A stretch of 38,697 bases of DNA from Actinoplanes flavus (GCF_017592555.1 NZ_JAGFNS010000016.1:1-38697); one strand, 5' to 3'. Positions 1 through 7,937 are shown, counted from the first letter of the stretch. Notes: generated by a model from the sequence alone, not told the origin. Numbers and translations: made by a program.

Positions 1-261
1 TATCTGGCGGCCAAGGGCTTCGACCCGGTGCTCGGCGCCCGTCCGCTGCGCCGGACCATCCAGCGCGAGCTGGAGGACACGCTGTCCGAGCAGATCCTCT
101 TCAACGAGCTGCGCCCCGGCCAGATCGTCGTGGTGGACTGCGAGGGCGACCCGGCCAAGGTGGAGAAGTCCAAGCTGGTCTTTCGCGGCGCGGAGAAGGG
201 CGTGACGGTGCCCGACGCGGTGCCCGCCGACCTCGGCACGGCGACCACCACCGAGGAGTAG
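1..261 (+). CDS. clpC: ATP-dependent Clp protease ATP-binding subunit ClpC, C-terminal fragment
   Basis: The reading frame is open from the first base, so the gene starts outside the window and only the last 86 codons are present. The residues DPVLGARPLRRTIQRELED followed by LSEQILFNELRPGQ are the typical D2-small/C-terminal end of actinobacterial ClpC, the Hsp100 unfoldase that feeds ClpP. The walker motifs and N-domain lie outside the window. It ends in an acidic, threonine-rich tail with a TAG stop and is followed by a strong hairpin. A ClpB or ClpX origin is unlikely because the LGARPLRR plus ELRPGQIVVVD combination is characteristic of ClpC. Position next to mutY, disA and radA agrees with the conserved actinobacterial order. 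Confidence 0.93.
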   Translation, partial: YLAAKGFDPVLGARPLRRTIQRELEDTLSEQILFNELRPGQIVVVDCEGDPAKVEKSKLVFRGAEKGVTVPDAVPADLGTATTTEE

Positions 262-275
262 GCCCCGACCGACGA

Positions 276-307
276 AACGGCCCGGCTGCGGTTGCAGCCG
301 GGCCGTT
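276..307. terminator. Bidirectional hairpin terminator between clpC and mutY
   Basis: A perfect 14-bp inverted repeat (276-289 with 294-307) closes a GGTT loop. It lies 15 nt after the clpC stop and 7 nt beyond the mutY stop on the other strand, so it can end both convergent transcripts. The arms begin AA and end TT but there is no long U-tract, as is common in high-GC actinobacteria. Confidence 0.85.
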
Positions 308-313
308 CCACGT

Positions 314-1210
314 TCAGAGTTCTTGAATCTCGCCGCGGGGTCCGTCGCCGGCCAGCACGAAGTCGTCACCGCCGAGGGTCTCGACCAGGCCGTCCTCGAC
401 CAGGCCGGAGAGCGCCCGGGCCCGCTGCACCTCGTCCTGCCAGACCATGTCGAGGCGCTGGCGCGGGACCGGCCCGGTGGCGTGCCGCAGCACCTCCAGC
501 AGGAGGCCGCGGACCTGCCGGTCGGTTCCGGCGTAGCGCTGCGGCTTGCGGCTCGGCCCCTCCGGCAACGGAAGCCCGGTCTGCCGCCAGGCACAGACGG
601 CGTGGAAGGGACAGTCCACACACTTCGGCGAGCGGGCCGTGCAGACGATCGCGCCGAGCTCCATGAACGCGATGCTGGCCTGCGCTGCCCTGGCCTCGTC
701 CTCGGGCAGCAGCTCGGCCATCGCCACCAGGTCGGCGGCCGTCGTCGTGGGCCCGGCGTCCGGCTTTCCCTCCACCGCGCGGGAGACGACCCGCCGTACG
801 TTGGTGTCGACCACCGGGTGCCGCTGGCCGTACGCGAACGTCGCCACCGCCCGCCCGGTGTAGGTCCCGACTCCCGGCAGCGCAAGCAGTTGATCGAGGT
901 CGTCCGGAACGCGGCCGCCGTGCCGCTCGACGATCGCCACGGCGCAGGCGTGCAGCCGCATGGCCCGGCGCGGATAGCCCAGCCGCCCCCACATCCGGAT
1001 CGCCTCCGACGGCGGGTCCTCGGCGAGCGCGGCCGGGGTGGGCCAGCGGGTCATCCAGGAGCGCCAGGCGGGTTCGACGCGGACGACCGGGGTCTGTTGC
1101 AGCATCACCTCACTGACCAGGACTCCCCAGGGGGTGGTGTCCGGCTGCCGCCAGGGCAGATCACGGGCGTTTACGGCGTACCAGGCGATGGCTTCGTCGG
1201 CGAGAGTCAT
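314..1210 (-). CDS. mutY: A/G-specific adenine DNA glycosylase MutY
   Basis: Removes adenine mispaired with 8-oxoguanine in base excision repair. The 298-residue protein has the catalytic Glu in SEVMLQQT (E34), the helix-hairpin-helix LPGVGTYTG (111-119) followed by the catalytic Asp in VVDTNVRR (D135), and a [4Fe-4S] loop C190-X6-C197-X2-C200-X5-C206. The C-terminal part is short, so the MutT-like 8-oxoG recognition domain seen in E. coli MutY (about 350 residues) is reduced, as is usual in actinobacteria. The ATG start lies 9 nt after a TACAGT -10 box, so the transcript has almost no leader. The gene diverges from the ACT-domain gene with only 20 nt between start codons. MutY rather than EndoIII is supported by the SEVMLQQT motif. 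Confidence 0.95.
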   Translation of the reverse strand: MTLADEAIAWYAVNARDLPWRQPDTTPWGVLVSEVMLQQTPVVRVEPAWRSWMTRWPTPAALAEDPPSEAIRMWGRLGYPRRAMRLHACAVAIVERHGGRVPDDLDQLLALPGVGTYTGRAVATFAYGQRHPVVDTNVRRVVSRAVEGKPDAGPTTTAADLVAMAELLPEDEARAAQASIAFMELGAIVCTARSPKCVDCPFHAVCAWRQTGLPLPEGPSRKPQRYAGTDRQVRGLLLEVLRHATGPVPRQRLDMVWQDEVQRARALSGLVEDGLVETLGGDDFVLAGDGPRGEIQEL

Positions 1211-1218
1211 ATCCCGTT

Positions 1219-1225
1219 TACTGTA
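1219..1225. promoter_or_regulatory. Overlapping divergent -10 boxes of mutY and the ACT-domain gene
   Basis: The seven bases TACTGTA give TACTGT on the plus strand (1219-1224), 6 nt before the GTG at 1231. On the minus strand they give TACAGT (1225-1220), 9 nt before the mutY ATG at 1210. Both fit the actinobacterial TANNNT -10 consensus at leaderless distance. Five base pairs are shared by the two hexamers, so two polymerases could hardly open both promoters at once. Confidence 0.6.
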
Positions 1226-1230
1226 GGCGG

Positions 1231-1740
1231 GTGTACGAGCTCGCCATCACCGTCATCGGCCCGGACCGCACCGGCATCGTGGCGGACGTGTCCGAGGCGC
1301 TCGCGGAGGTCGGCGCCAACCTGACCGACTCGACGATGACCCGGCTGCGCGGCCATTTCGCGATGACCCTGATCTGCACCGGACCGACCGAGGCCGAGGC
1401 GGCGCGGGCGCTGGATCGGGTCACCGGGGGCGGCCTGCTGACCACCGTCCGCCGGGTGGAGCCGGAGGCCGACAGCGCGGTGGCCGGCGTGCCGTACCAG
1501 GTGAGCGTGCACGGCGCCGACCGGCTCGGCATCGTGGCCGCGGTGACCCGGGTGGTCGCGGCCGCCGGCGGCAACATCACCGACCTCACCACCCGGCTCA
1601 GCGGGCCGCTCTATCTGCTGCTCGCCGAGGTGGACGTACCGGCCGGGGCGGCCGACGAGCTGGCCGAGCGGCTCGCCGTGGCCGCCGCCGAGTTGGATGT
1701 GGACGTGACGCTGCGCCGGTCCGACACGGAGATCCTGTGA
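1231..1740 (+). CDS. Tandem ACT-domain protein (GcvR-like)
   Basis: 169 residues made of two ACT domains: YELAITVIGPDRTGIVADVS at about 2-21 opens the first, and YQVSVHGADRLGIVAAVTRV at about 90-109 opens the second. Each has the DRxGIVA signature that forms the amino-acid-binding loop. This arrangement matches the GcvR family, known in E. coli as a glycine-cleavage regulator that has no DNA-binding domain and works by binding a partner. Whether the actinobacterial protein does this is not established here. The GTG start is set by a TACTGT -10 box exactly 6 nt upstream. The stop overlaps the start of def by 4 nt (GTGA), so the two are probably translationally coupled. Confidence 0.85.
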   Translation: MYELAITVIGPDRTGIVADVSEALAEVGANLTDSTMTRLRGHFAMTLICTGPTEAEAARALDRVTGGGLLTTVRRVEPEADSAVAGVPYQVSVHGADRLGIVAAVTRVVAAAGGNITDLTTRLSGPLYLLLAEVDVPAGAADELAERLAVAAAELDVDVTLRRSDTEIL

Positions 1741-2234
1741 GATCGGTCGTCACCGCCCCGGCGAGTGTGCTCAGTACCCCGGGGGAGGCTGTCGACCCGA
1801 CCGACCCGGAGGTCGTCCGGCTGGCGGAGGAGCTGGTCGAGGTGATGCGCGTGTCACCCGGTTGTGTCGGCCTGGCCGCACCGCAGATCGGCGTGAGCGC
1901 CCAGGTGTTCTGCGTGGACGTGACCGGGCATCCGAAAGCGTCCACCACCCACGGCACGTTCGTGCTCTGCAACGCGAGGATCGTCGAGGCGAGCCGGTGG
2001 CGGCCGGGCCGGGAGGGCTGCATGTCGGTGCCCGACCTGACCGGCGACGTGAAACGGGCCGGGCGGATCGTGGTCGAGGCGGTGCTGCCCGGCACCGGCG
2101 AGCCGTTCACGCTGACCACCGACGCGTTCGAGGCCCGGGCCGTGCAGCACGAGATCGATCACTGCGCCGGCCGGCTGTTCCTCGATCGGGTGGCCGGAGC
2201 GCACGCCGTCTACCAGCGCAAGGTCTATCTCTAA
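1737..2234 (+). CDS. def: Peptide deformylase
   Basis: Removes the N-formyl group from nascent proteins, using an Fe2+ or Zn2+ centre. All three family motifs are present in the 165 residues: motif 1 CVGLAAPQIG (43-52, Q50), motif 2 EGCMS (93-97, metal ligand C95), and motif 3 QHEIDH (137-142, metal ligands H138 and H142, catalytic E139). Length is normal for the family. The GTG start overlaps the preceding ACT-gene stop (GTGA). No second def copy is visible in this window, so whether this is the housekeeping copy cannot be judged. Confidence 0.94.
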   Translation: MRSVVTAPASVLSTPGEAVDPTDPEVVRLAEELVEVMRVSPGCVGLAAPQIGVSAQVFCVDVTGHPKASTTHGTFVLCNARIVEASRWRPGREGCMSVPDLTGDVKRAGRIVVEAVLPGTGEPFTLTTDAFEARAVQHEIDHCAGRLFLDRVAGAHAVYQRKVYL

Positions 2235-2304
2235 CGAGCGTTGCGCGAGTTGGTGTCGCAAAACCGGCGCGTCGTGCACATAGCGAAGGCTGTCCGGGTC
2301 TACC

Positions 2305-3051
2305 GTGAGCGGCATCATGCGTGCGACGGTTGGTCCCCTCCCACCCGCGGTCTACTGGCGGCGGCGTGCGGTCGTGCTGAGCGCGGTCGTGCTCGGCCTC
2401 ATCGTGCTGTTCGTGTCCTGCTCGGGCGAGGACGATCCGGGCAAGAAGAAGGCCTCCTCCCAGACGACGAGCTATCCGACTCCCGGTGTGGGGAAGGATC
2501 CGAGCGCGTCGCCGTCACCGTCGTTCGAGGAGAGCGGTCCCGCCGTCGGCCCGGCCCTGCCCGACCCCAACGAGCTGCTGTCCCGGCAGCCCGACGACGG
2601 TGAGGTGCTGCCCCCGCCCGCGAACGGCGCCACCGCGACCGCGGCGCCCGCCTCCGGCGCCTGCGCCGACAGCGAGATGTCGGTGACCCCGGTCCCGGAG
2701 GACACCTCCCCACAGCGCGGCGTCCCGCTCAAGATCAAACTCAAGATCAAGAACATCGGTACGCGTACGTGCACCCGCGACCTGGGCGCCAGCGCACAGG
2801 AGCTCTACATCGAACAGGGCGCCCAGAAATACTGGTCCTCCGACCTGTGCACCACGTCGAAGGGCAACCAGGTGGAGACCCTGAAGGCGGGGGGCGAGCG
2901 CGAGTACGAGGTCACCTGGAACGGCCGCGCCTCCACCCAGTGCGCCGACAACGTCGCGGCCGGCCCGATCCCCGGGACCGGTGCCTACGAACTGCGCGGC
3001 CGCCTCGACACGCTCCGCAGCAACCCGGTCATCCTGACCATCGTCGCCTGA
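2305..3051 (+). CDS. Membrane-anchored hypothetical protein with Pro/Ser-rich linker
   Basis: I do not recognise this family with certainty. A short cytoplasmic N-terminus is followed by one hydrophobic segment (about residues 21-38, ending in FVSCSG) and a long Ser/Pro/Gly-rich linker (about 45-115). The C-terminal domain of about 130 residues has four cysteines (in ACADS, RTCTRD, DLCTTS and TQCADN) and a basic KLKIKLKIKN-like strand pattern (sequence PLKIKLKIKN). The composition suggests an extracytoplasmic beta-sandwich held by disulfides. The C of VSCSG could be lipidated, but the basic residues and lipobox fit are weak. The start is uncertain: GTG at 2305, or ATG at 2317, which lies 10 nt after a possible TACCGT -10 box (2301-2306). 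The next gene begins 5 nt after the stop. Confidence 0.75.
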   Translation: MSGIMRATVGPLPPAVYWRRRAVVLSAVVLGLIVLFVSCSGEDDPGKKKASSQTTSYPTPGVGKDPSASPSPSFEESGPAVGPALPDPNELLSRQPDDGEVLPPPANGATATAAPASGACADSEMSVTPVPEDTSPQRGVPLKIKLKIKNIGTRTCTRDLGASAQELYIEQGAQKYWSSDLCTTSKGNQVETLKAGGEREYEVTWNGRASTQCADNVAAGPIPGTGAYELRGRLDTLRSNPVILTIVA

Positions 3052-3056
3052 CCCCG

Positions 3057-3566
3057 TTGGTAGCCGCTCTCGAGCTGTACCTGGACGTCGACACGACGCG
3101 CCGGGTCCGCAACCTGTGGCGTGCCCTGGACGCCGAGGGCATCCCGTCCCTCGGCTCCCTCCACCAGAAGCACCGCCCGCACCTCTCTCTGGCCGCCGCC
3201 CACCGCATCGACCCGCACGCCGTAGCGGAGGCGTTGTCCGGCTTCCAGGTGGCCCGCCCGATCCCGCTGAGCATCGACTTCGTGGGCCAGTTCGTGGGCC
3301 GCGTCCTCTGGCTGGGCGTCACCATGACCGAGGAACTGCTGTCCCACCACCGCGCCGTACACGACCGCCTCTCCGCGGCCGGAGTCGAGATCTGGGATCA
3401 CTACCGCCCGGGCCGCTGGGTCCCGCACTGCACCATCTCGTTACGCGTCCCCAACCCGGTGATGGCCCCGGCCGTCCGCCGCTGCCTGGAATACCTCCCC
3501 CTCCAGGCCACCATCACCGGCGCCGCCGTAGCCGACCACGCCAACGACATCAGCCACCCCCTCTGA
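3057..3566 (+). CDS. 2'-5' RNA ligase family (2H phosphoesterase) protein
   Basis: 169 residues with the two H-x-(T/S) signatures of the 2H phosphoesterase superfamily, HLSL in RPHLSLAAA (about residue 43) and HCTISL (about residue 126), in the expected two-lobed layout. Members hydrolyse or ligate 2'-5' or cyclic phosphodiesters, including 2',3'-cyclic RNA ends; the substrate cannot be read from sequence. The frame stays open upstream through the preceding gene. The chosen start is TTG at 3057, 5 nt after that gene's stop, because the encoded VAALELYLDVD is the usual first beta strand of the fold. No typical ribosome-binding site is seen, so coupling to the upstream gene is likely. Confidence 0.8.
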   Translation: MVAALELYLDVDTTRRVRNLWRALDAEGIPSLGSLHQKHRPHLSLAAAHRIDPHAVAEALSGFQVARPIPLSIDFVGQFVGRVLWLGVTMTEELLSHHRAVHDRLSAAGVEIWDHYRPGRWVPHCTISLRVPNPVMAPAVRRCLEYLPLQATITGAAVADHANDISHPL

Positions 3567-4463
3567 CCTGCCGGAACTCACTCTCCGACCCTCTGGTACG
3601 CGCGACCCCGTCCAGCCCCATTCGGACCGTCCCGTCCGTCCCACGCGAGCTCTCTGCGACTCCCGCCCGTGCCGCGCCCACCGGGCTGAGCTCGCCCCTC
3701 CCGCAGGCCAACCCAGCCGCCCCTCAAGCCCCTGCCGCCGCCCTCGGCCCCTCCGACCGCCTGCAGCCTCTGCCGGCACTGGGGCCTCTGCCACCACTCC
3801 GGCCTCTGCCGCCGCCCCGGCCCGCCGCTCTGTCCTCTGCCGCCGCCGCCCTCGGCCCGTCCGACCGCCTGCGGCCTCTGCCGCCGCCCCGGCCCGCCGC
3901 TCTCTCCTCTGCCGCCGCCGCTCGCGGCTCTCCGGCCCTTGCCGTGCTCCCGCCAGCCTCTCCGACCCCTGCCTCTCGTACCGCTCCGCCCCTGCCGCCG
4001 CCGTTCTCGCCTTTCCGGCCCTTGCCGCGTTCCCGCCCCCTGCTCCGGCTCCTGCTGCGCTGCCGCCCGCCGCTCCGGCGCCGCCCCACGCTCCCGCGCC
4101 AGCCGCCGCTCCCGCCCCTGCTACAGCTCACCTCCAGGCGGCGGGTCACGGTCTTGACAGCCAGCGGCGACCGCTCGCTCGAGGCGCTGCCGCCAGTCAC
4201 GCGGGCGCGGCGGATCGTGTCCACCGTCGCCCCGAAGTTGATCTCCCTGGCCGGCCGTGAGCACTGTTTCGGGGGTGCGTGAGACCGCTCTGGTGTCCAG
4301 TCGGATCTTCTCGACCGGCTGAGAAGGCCGGTTCGGGAACAGCTCTAGTGGCCGGCCAAGTCACCCCGGCCGACGGTGGGAGCTGTCTCGAGCCCCCTGG
4401 AACAGCCCTCAGAGCCGAGCCGAGGAGATCACGACGGGAGCGCGGGGCAGAAGGGTGAGATCG
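3567..4463. other. 897-bp pyrimidine-rich low-complexity region, no convincing gene
   Basis: Between the 2H phosphoesterase gene and disA (convergent) the plus strand is dominated by C and T, from about 3580 to 4135, with endless CCTCTGCCGCC-like words. Open frames exist on both strands because stop codons are rare in such DNA. The plus frame gives a Pro/Ala/Leu-rich product with no start codon inside the region. The minus frame 4224-3724 begins with GTG and gives an Arg/Gly-rich 166-residue product, with no clear ribosome-binding site. I do not call either. From 4200 to 4463 the composition is normal, with only a weak 6-bp hairpin at 4314-4332 that could help end disA transcription. Confidence 0.6.
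3734..3922. repeat. Imperfect nested tandem repeat, 108/72-nt spacing (36-nt base period)
   Basis: A stretch of about 42 nt beginning GCCGCCGCCCTCGG at 3734 recurs at 3842 with about 4 mismatches, a spacing of 108 nt. A 50-nt stretch beginning GGCCTCTGCCGCC at 3801 recurs at 3873 with 2 mismatches, a spacing of 72 nt. Both spacings are multiples of 36, so duplication and deletion of a 36-nt unit explains them. High identity suggests recent expansion. Confidence 0.75.
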
Positions 4464-5645
4464 TCAGACGTAGCGTTCGAGGATGGAGGCCTCCGCCAAC
4501 CGGGACAGCCCCTCCCGCACCCCACGTGCCCGGGCATCGCCGACGCCCTCGACCGCCTGGAGGTCCTCGACGGTGGCGCCGAGAAGGCGCTGGAGGCTGC
4601 CGAAGTGGTCGACCAGCCGGTCGACGATCTGGGCGGGCAACCGCGGAACCTTGGCGAGCAGCCGGAACCCGCGCGGTGAGACGGCCACGTCGAGGGAGTC
4701 CGAGGCGCCGGGGTAGCCGATCGCCTTGGCCACCGCCACCAGGTCGATCATCTCGGTGGCGGTCAGCAGGTCGAGTTCGACGAGCGCCTCGTCGAGGGTG
4801 CGGGCTTTGCGGCTGGTCGGCAGGTAGTCGCGGATGACCAGGGTGCGGTCGGAGTCGACGCCGGCCATCAGCTCGTCGAGTTGAAGGGCGAGGAGGCGGC
4901 CGTCGGTGCCGAGCTCGACCACGTAACCGGAGATCTCGTCGGCGATCCGGCGGACCATTTCGAGGCGCTGCACCACCGCCACGGCGTCACGCACCGTGAC
5001 CAGATCTTCGATTTCGAGGGCCGAGAGGGTGCCGGAGACCTCGTCGAGGCGGAGTTTGTACCTCTCCAGGGTGGCTAGGGCCTGGTTGGCGCGGGACAGG
5101 ATGGCGGCCGAGTCGTCGAGGACGTGGCGTTGACCGTTCACGTACAGCCCGATGATGCGCATCGACTGGCTCACCGAGATCACCGGGAAGCCGGACTGCT
5201 TGGCGACCCGCTCGGCGGTGCGGTGGCGGGTGCCGGACTCCTCGGACGGGATCGACGGGTCGGGCATCAGGTGCACGGCGGCCCGGACGATGCGGGTGCC
5301 GTCGCTGGAGAGGACCACCGCACCGTCCATCTTGCACAGCTCACGCAGCCGGGTGGCGGAGAACTCCACATCGAGCGGGAATCCGCCGGTGCAGATGGTC
5401 TCGACGACGGCGTCGTGCCCCAGGACGATGAGTGCCCCGGTGCGGCCGCGCAGGATGCGCTCGAGACCGTCGCGCAGCGCCGTCCCGGGGGCCATCAGCG
5501 CGAGATTCGCCCGCAACGGATCACTTGCTCCGCCGGTGAGGCCGGCGCCCACGGCCGGCGTCATCGCGCGATGCCCCACGCCGTTGACGCCGGGACGCGG
5601 CGTTGAACTGGCGGCGGGCTTGGAACCATCGCGGTCGAGCGGCAC
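4464..5645 (-). CDS. disA: DNA integrity scanning diadenylate cyclase DisA
   Basis: Makes cyclic di-AMP from two ATP and scans DNA for branched structures. The 393-residue protein has the DAC active-site motifs DGA (107-109) and RHR (140-142) in GTRHRTAE, a central helical linker, and a C-terminal RuvA-like helix-hairpin-helix ending in VEGVGDARARGVREGL. The family is usually about 357 residues. The extra N-terminal part of about 45 residues is Pro/Ser/Gly-rich and probably disordered. The GTG start at 5645 is supported by a TAGAAT -10 box ending exactly 6 nt upstream; ATG at codon 28 is the alternative. It lies downstream of radA on the same strand, the usual radA-disA order, 83 nt away. Confidence 0.95.
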   Translation of the reverse strand: MPLDRDGSKPAASSTPRPGVNGVGHRAMTPAVGAGLTGGASDPLRANLALMAPGTALRDGLERILRGRTGALIVLGHDAVVETICTGGFPLDVEFSATRLRELCKMDGAVVLSSDGTRIVRAAVHLMPDPSIPSEESGTRHRTAERVAKQSGFPVISVSQSMRIIGLYVNGQRHVLDDSAAILSRANQALATLERYKLRLDEVSGTLSALEIEDLVTVRDAVAVVQRLEMVRRIADEISGYVVELGTDGRLLALQLDELMAGVDSDRTLVIRDYLPTSRKARTLDEALVELDLLTATEMIDLVAVAKAIGYPGASDSLDVAVSPRGFRLLAKVPRLPAQIVDRLVDHFGSLQRLLGATVEDLQAVEGVGDARARGVREGLSRLAEASILERYV

Positions 5646-5651
5646 CCGGAC

Positions 5652-5657
5652 ATTCTA
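5652..5657 (-). promoter_or_regulatory. -10 box of disA (TAGAAT), leaderless spacing
   Basis: TAGAAT on the minus strand ends 6 nt before the GTG of disA. No convincing -35 at 16-18 nt was seen. It implies that disA can be transcribed separately from radA. Confidence 0.6.
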
Positions 5658-5728
5658 CGGACTGTCATCCACGTCAACGAGGCGTGGTTCAATGAATGCT
5701 CCGTAGCGTGATGATTCGTAACTCAGCG

Positions 5729-7144
5729 TTATTGTGCGGCGGCCGACGCGCGGGCCGCGCTCTGCAGGGCCGCCTGGAGGTTGCCGACCTCGACGATCTC
5801 CATGCCCTTGGGGGCGCCGCCGGTGCCGTCGGGCCCGCAGCCGGGCGGGACGAGCGCCACCTTGAAGCCGAGCCGGGCCGCCTCGGAGAGCCGCCGGCCG
5901 ACCGCGCCGACCCGCCGGATCTCGCCGGTCAGGCCGACCTCGCCGATCGCCACCAGGTGCGGGGCCATGGCCAGGTCGAGGCCACCGGAGGCGACCGCGA
6001 GGGCCATCGCCAGGTCGGCGGACGGCTCGGTCAGCCGGATGCCGCCCACAGTGGCCGCGAAGACCTCTCGGTTGTAGAGCTTGAGCTGCTTGGTGCGCCG
6101 CTCCAGCACGGCCAGCACCATGGCGAGCCGGGCGCTGTCGAGACCGGACACCGTGCGCCGGGGCGAGCCCTGCACCTCCGCGCCGATCAGCGCCTGCACC
6201 TCGGTGACCAGCGCCCGCCGCCCCTCCATGGCGACCGTCACGCAGGTGCCGGGAACCGGCTCCAGATAGCGGGTGAGGAACAGCCCGGACGGGTCGGGCA
6301 GGCTGGTGATGCCGCCCTCGTGCATCTCGAAGCAGCCCACCTCGTCGGCCGCGCCGAACCGGTTCTTCACCCCGCGCACCAGGCGCAGCGAGGAGTGCTT
6401 GTCGCCCTCGAAGTGGAGCACCACGTCGACCAGGTGCTCCAGCACCCGGGGGCCGGCGACCTGCCCGTCCTTGGTGACGTGACCGACCAGGACGGTGGCG
6501 ATGCCGCGCTCCTTGGCGATCGCGACGAGCGCCGCGGTGACCGCCCGGACCTGGGTGACGCCGCCGGGCACGCCCTCGGTGCCGGGTGCCGAGACGGTCT
6601 GCACCGAGTCGAGCACGAGCAGGCCGGGCCGGACCGCGTCGAGGTGGCCGATGACCGTGCCCAGATCGTTTTCCGAGGCGAGGTAGAGCTTCTCGTGCAG
6701 CGCGCCCAGCCGCTCGGCCCGCAGCCGCACCTGGCTGACCGACTCCTCGCCGCTGACCACCAGCGACGGGGTGCCCGCGCCGACCGCCCACTGCTGGGCG
6801 ACGTCGAGCAGGAGGGTGGATTTGCCGACGCCGGGCTCGCCGGCGAGCAGCACCACGGCGCCGGGCACCAGGCCGCCGCCGAGCACCCGGTCCAGCTCGC
6901 CGACGCCGGTGGCGACGGCGCGGGCCGGGGCGGCGCTGATCTGCGCGATGGGGCGGGCCGGCTCGGCCGGCATGCGGGAGCTGACCACCCGGCCGGAGAC
7001 CGGAACGGTGACCGTGGACTCGATGACCGAGCCCCACTCACCGCACTCGGGGCAGCGGCCCAACCATTTCGGTGGCTGATGACCGCAGGCGTCGCAGACG
7101 TATGCCGTGCGGGGGGCCTTGGCGGCGGATCGGGAGGTCGTCAC
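5729..7144 (-). CDS. radA: DNA repair protein RadA (Sms)
   Basis: A RecA-like ATPase that drives branch migration of recombination intermediates. The 471 residues show an N-terminal zinc finger (C17-X2-C20 and C31-X2-C34), Walker A GEPGVGKST (102-110), the RadA-specific KNRFG motif (260-264) and a C-terminal Lon-protease-like domain. Length is normal (about 450-480). The GTG start is positioned 6 nt after a TAGCTT -10 box. RadA and DisA are known to interact functionally in Bacillus and mycobacteria, and the adjacency here fits that partnership. The lipoprotein gene upstream is co-directional, 35 nt away. Confidence 0.96.
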   Translation of the reverse strand: MTTSRSAAKAPRTAYVCDACGHQPPKWLGRCPECGEWGSVIESTVTVPVSGRVVSSRMPAEPARPIAQISAAPARAVATGVGELDRVLGGGLVPGAVVLLAGEPGVGKSTLLLDVAQQWAVGAGTPSLVVSGEESVSQVRLRAERLGALHEKLYLASENDLGTVIGHLDAVRPGLLVLDSVQTVSAPGTEGVPGGVTQVRAVTAALVAIAKERGIATVLVGHVTKDGQVAGPRVLEHLVDVVLHFEGDKHSSLRLVRGVKNRFGAADEVGCFEMHEGGITSLPDPSGLFLTRYLEPVPGTCVTVAMEGRRALVTEVQALIGAEVQGSPRRTVSGLDSARLAMVLAVLERRTKQLKLYNREVFAATVGGIRLTEPSADLAMALAVASGGLDLAMAPHLVAIGEVGLTGEIRRVGAVGRRLSEAARLGFKVALVPPGCGPDGTGGAPKGMEIVEVGNLQAALQSAARASAAAQ

Positions 7145-7150
7145 ACCGAC

Positions 7151-7156
7151 AAGCTA
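7151..7156 (-). promoter_or_regulatory. -10 box of radA (TAGCTT), leaderless spacing
   Basis: TAGCTT on the minus strand ends 6 nt before the radA GTG. It lies in the 35-nt gap after the upstream lipoprotein gene, so radA probably has its own leaderless promoter. Confidence 0.6.
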
Positions 7157-7179
7157 GCTCGCCGGTATGACAATCCCGG

Positions 7180-7845
7180 TCAGTGACCCTCGAGCTCCGG
7201 GGCGTCCTCGCCGATCTCCGCCGGGCCGCGGGGCGCCGGGCTGAGCGGGGTGGCGACCGGCGCCTGCACGACCAGCTTGTCGGCGCCGTTGCTGAACTCG
7301 AAGACCAGGTTGACCGCGGCGCCCGGGGTGAGCGCGCCCTGCAGGCCGATGACCTGGAGCGGAGCCAGGTCGCTCGGGCGGAACATCGCCGTCGACAGCG
7401 GGCCGATCTCGATCCGGGCCGGGCGGACCGTGGCGGCCGGCGCGGAGGCGCTCGGGGCCACGGACGGGCTGGCGGCGACCTCGCCCGGGGTGGTGACCGT
7501 GGCGGCGGCGCTCACGAAGCCGACCTGGTCCGCCGAGACGACCTGCGGGAGGTCCGGCGGGGCGCTGCTGATCGTGACGGTGACCGGCTCGGCCGTCTGG
7601 TTGAAGAGGCTCAGCTCGAGCGGAGCGTTCTCACCCTTCGCGTAGCCCTCGATGCCGTTGTACTCCACCTGCAGGTTGCGGATGAACACGCTGCCGTCGG
7701 TGGTCTGTGTGTCGACGCCGGCGATGGGCGTTTCCAGGATGGCGGTCTCGGCGACCTGGCCGGCCGAGCAGCCGCCCAGAGCCAGGGCGGCGACCGTGGC
7801 GGCACCCGCGACCAGAGCGGCGCGACGGGTTCCCAGGGGACGCAT
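7180..7845 (-). CDS. Lipoprotein in the position of mycobacterial LpqE
   Basis: 221 residues with a lipoprotein signal: MRPLGTRRAALVAG, a hydrophobic stretch and the lipobox LGGC at about residues 23-26. The mature part has beta-rich sequence (SVFIRNLQVEY; LELSLFNQTAEPVTVTIS) interrupted by an Ala/Ser/Pro linker (about 125-145) and a later FEFSNGADKLVVQAPV strand pair. The fold resembles small copper-binding or Ig-like lipoproteins, but no metal-binding Met/His cluster is evident. In M. tuberculosis the lipoprotein gene lpqE sits beside radA and disA in the same order; homology is inferred from position and architecture. The frame is open further upstream, but the ATG at 7845 has a good GGAGG six bases before it. 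Confidence 0.8.
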   Translation of the reverse strand: MRPLGTRRAALVAGAATVAALALGGCSAGQVAETAILETPIAGVDTQTTDGSVFIRNLQVEYNGIEGYAKGENAPLELSLFNQTAEPVTVTISSAPPDLPQVVSADQVGFVSAAATVTTPGEVAASPSVAPSASAPAATVRPARIEIGPLSTAMFRPSDLAPLQVIGLQGALTPGAAVNLVFEFSNGADKLVVQAPVATPLSPAPRGPAEIGEDAPELEGH

Positions 7846-7937
7846 CACGATCCTCCAAATAGAGACACCAGGGTGTTGGATCAGCCTAATGGGCGGCGAT
7901 CGGCGCTGTACGCCGACCCATCCATCAGGTGGCCGGA

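Noticed and set aside
3724..4224. A minus-strand frame for an Arg/Gly-rich 166-residue protein.
   Set aside because: Very low complexity and no clear ribosome-binding site or promoter. Kept as a question in the findings, not called as a gene.
3116..4282. A 388-codon open frame on the plus strand reading through the low-complexity tract.
   Set aside because: Its only start is inside the 2H phosphoesterase gene in another frame, and no start codon exists within the intergenic part. The Pro/Ala-rich product follows from C/T-rich DNA.
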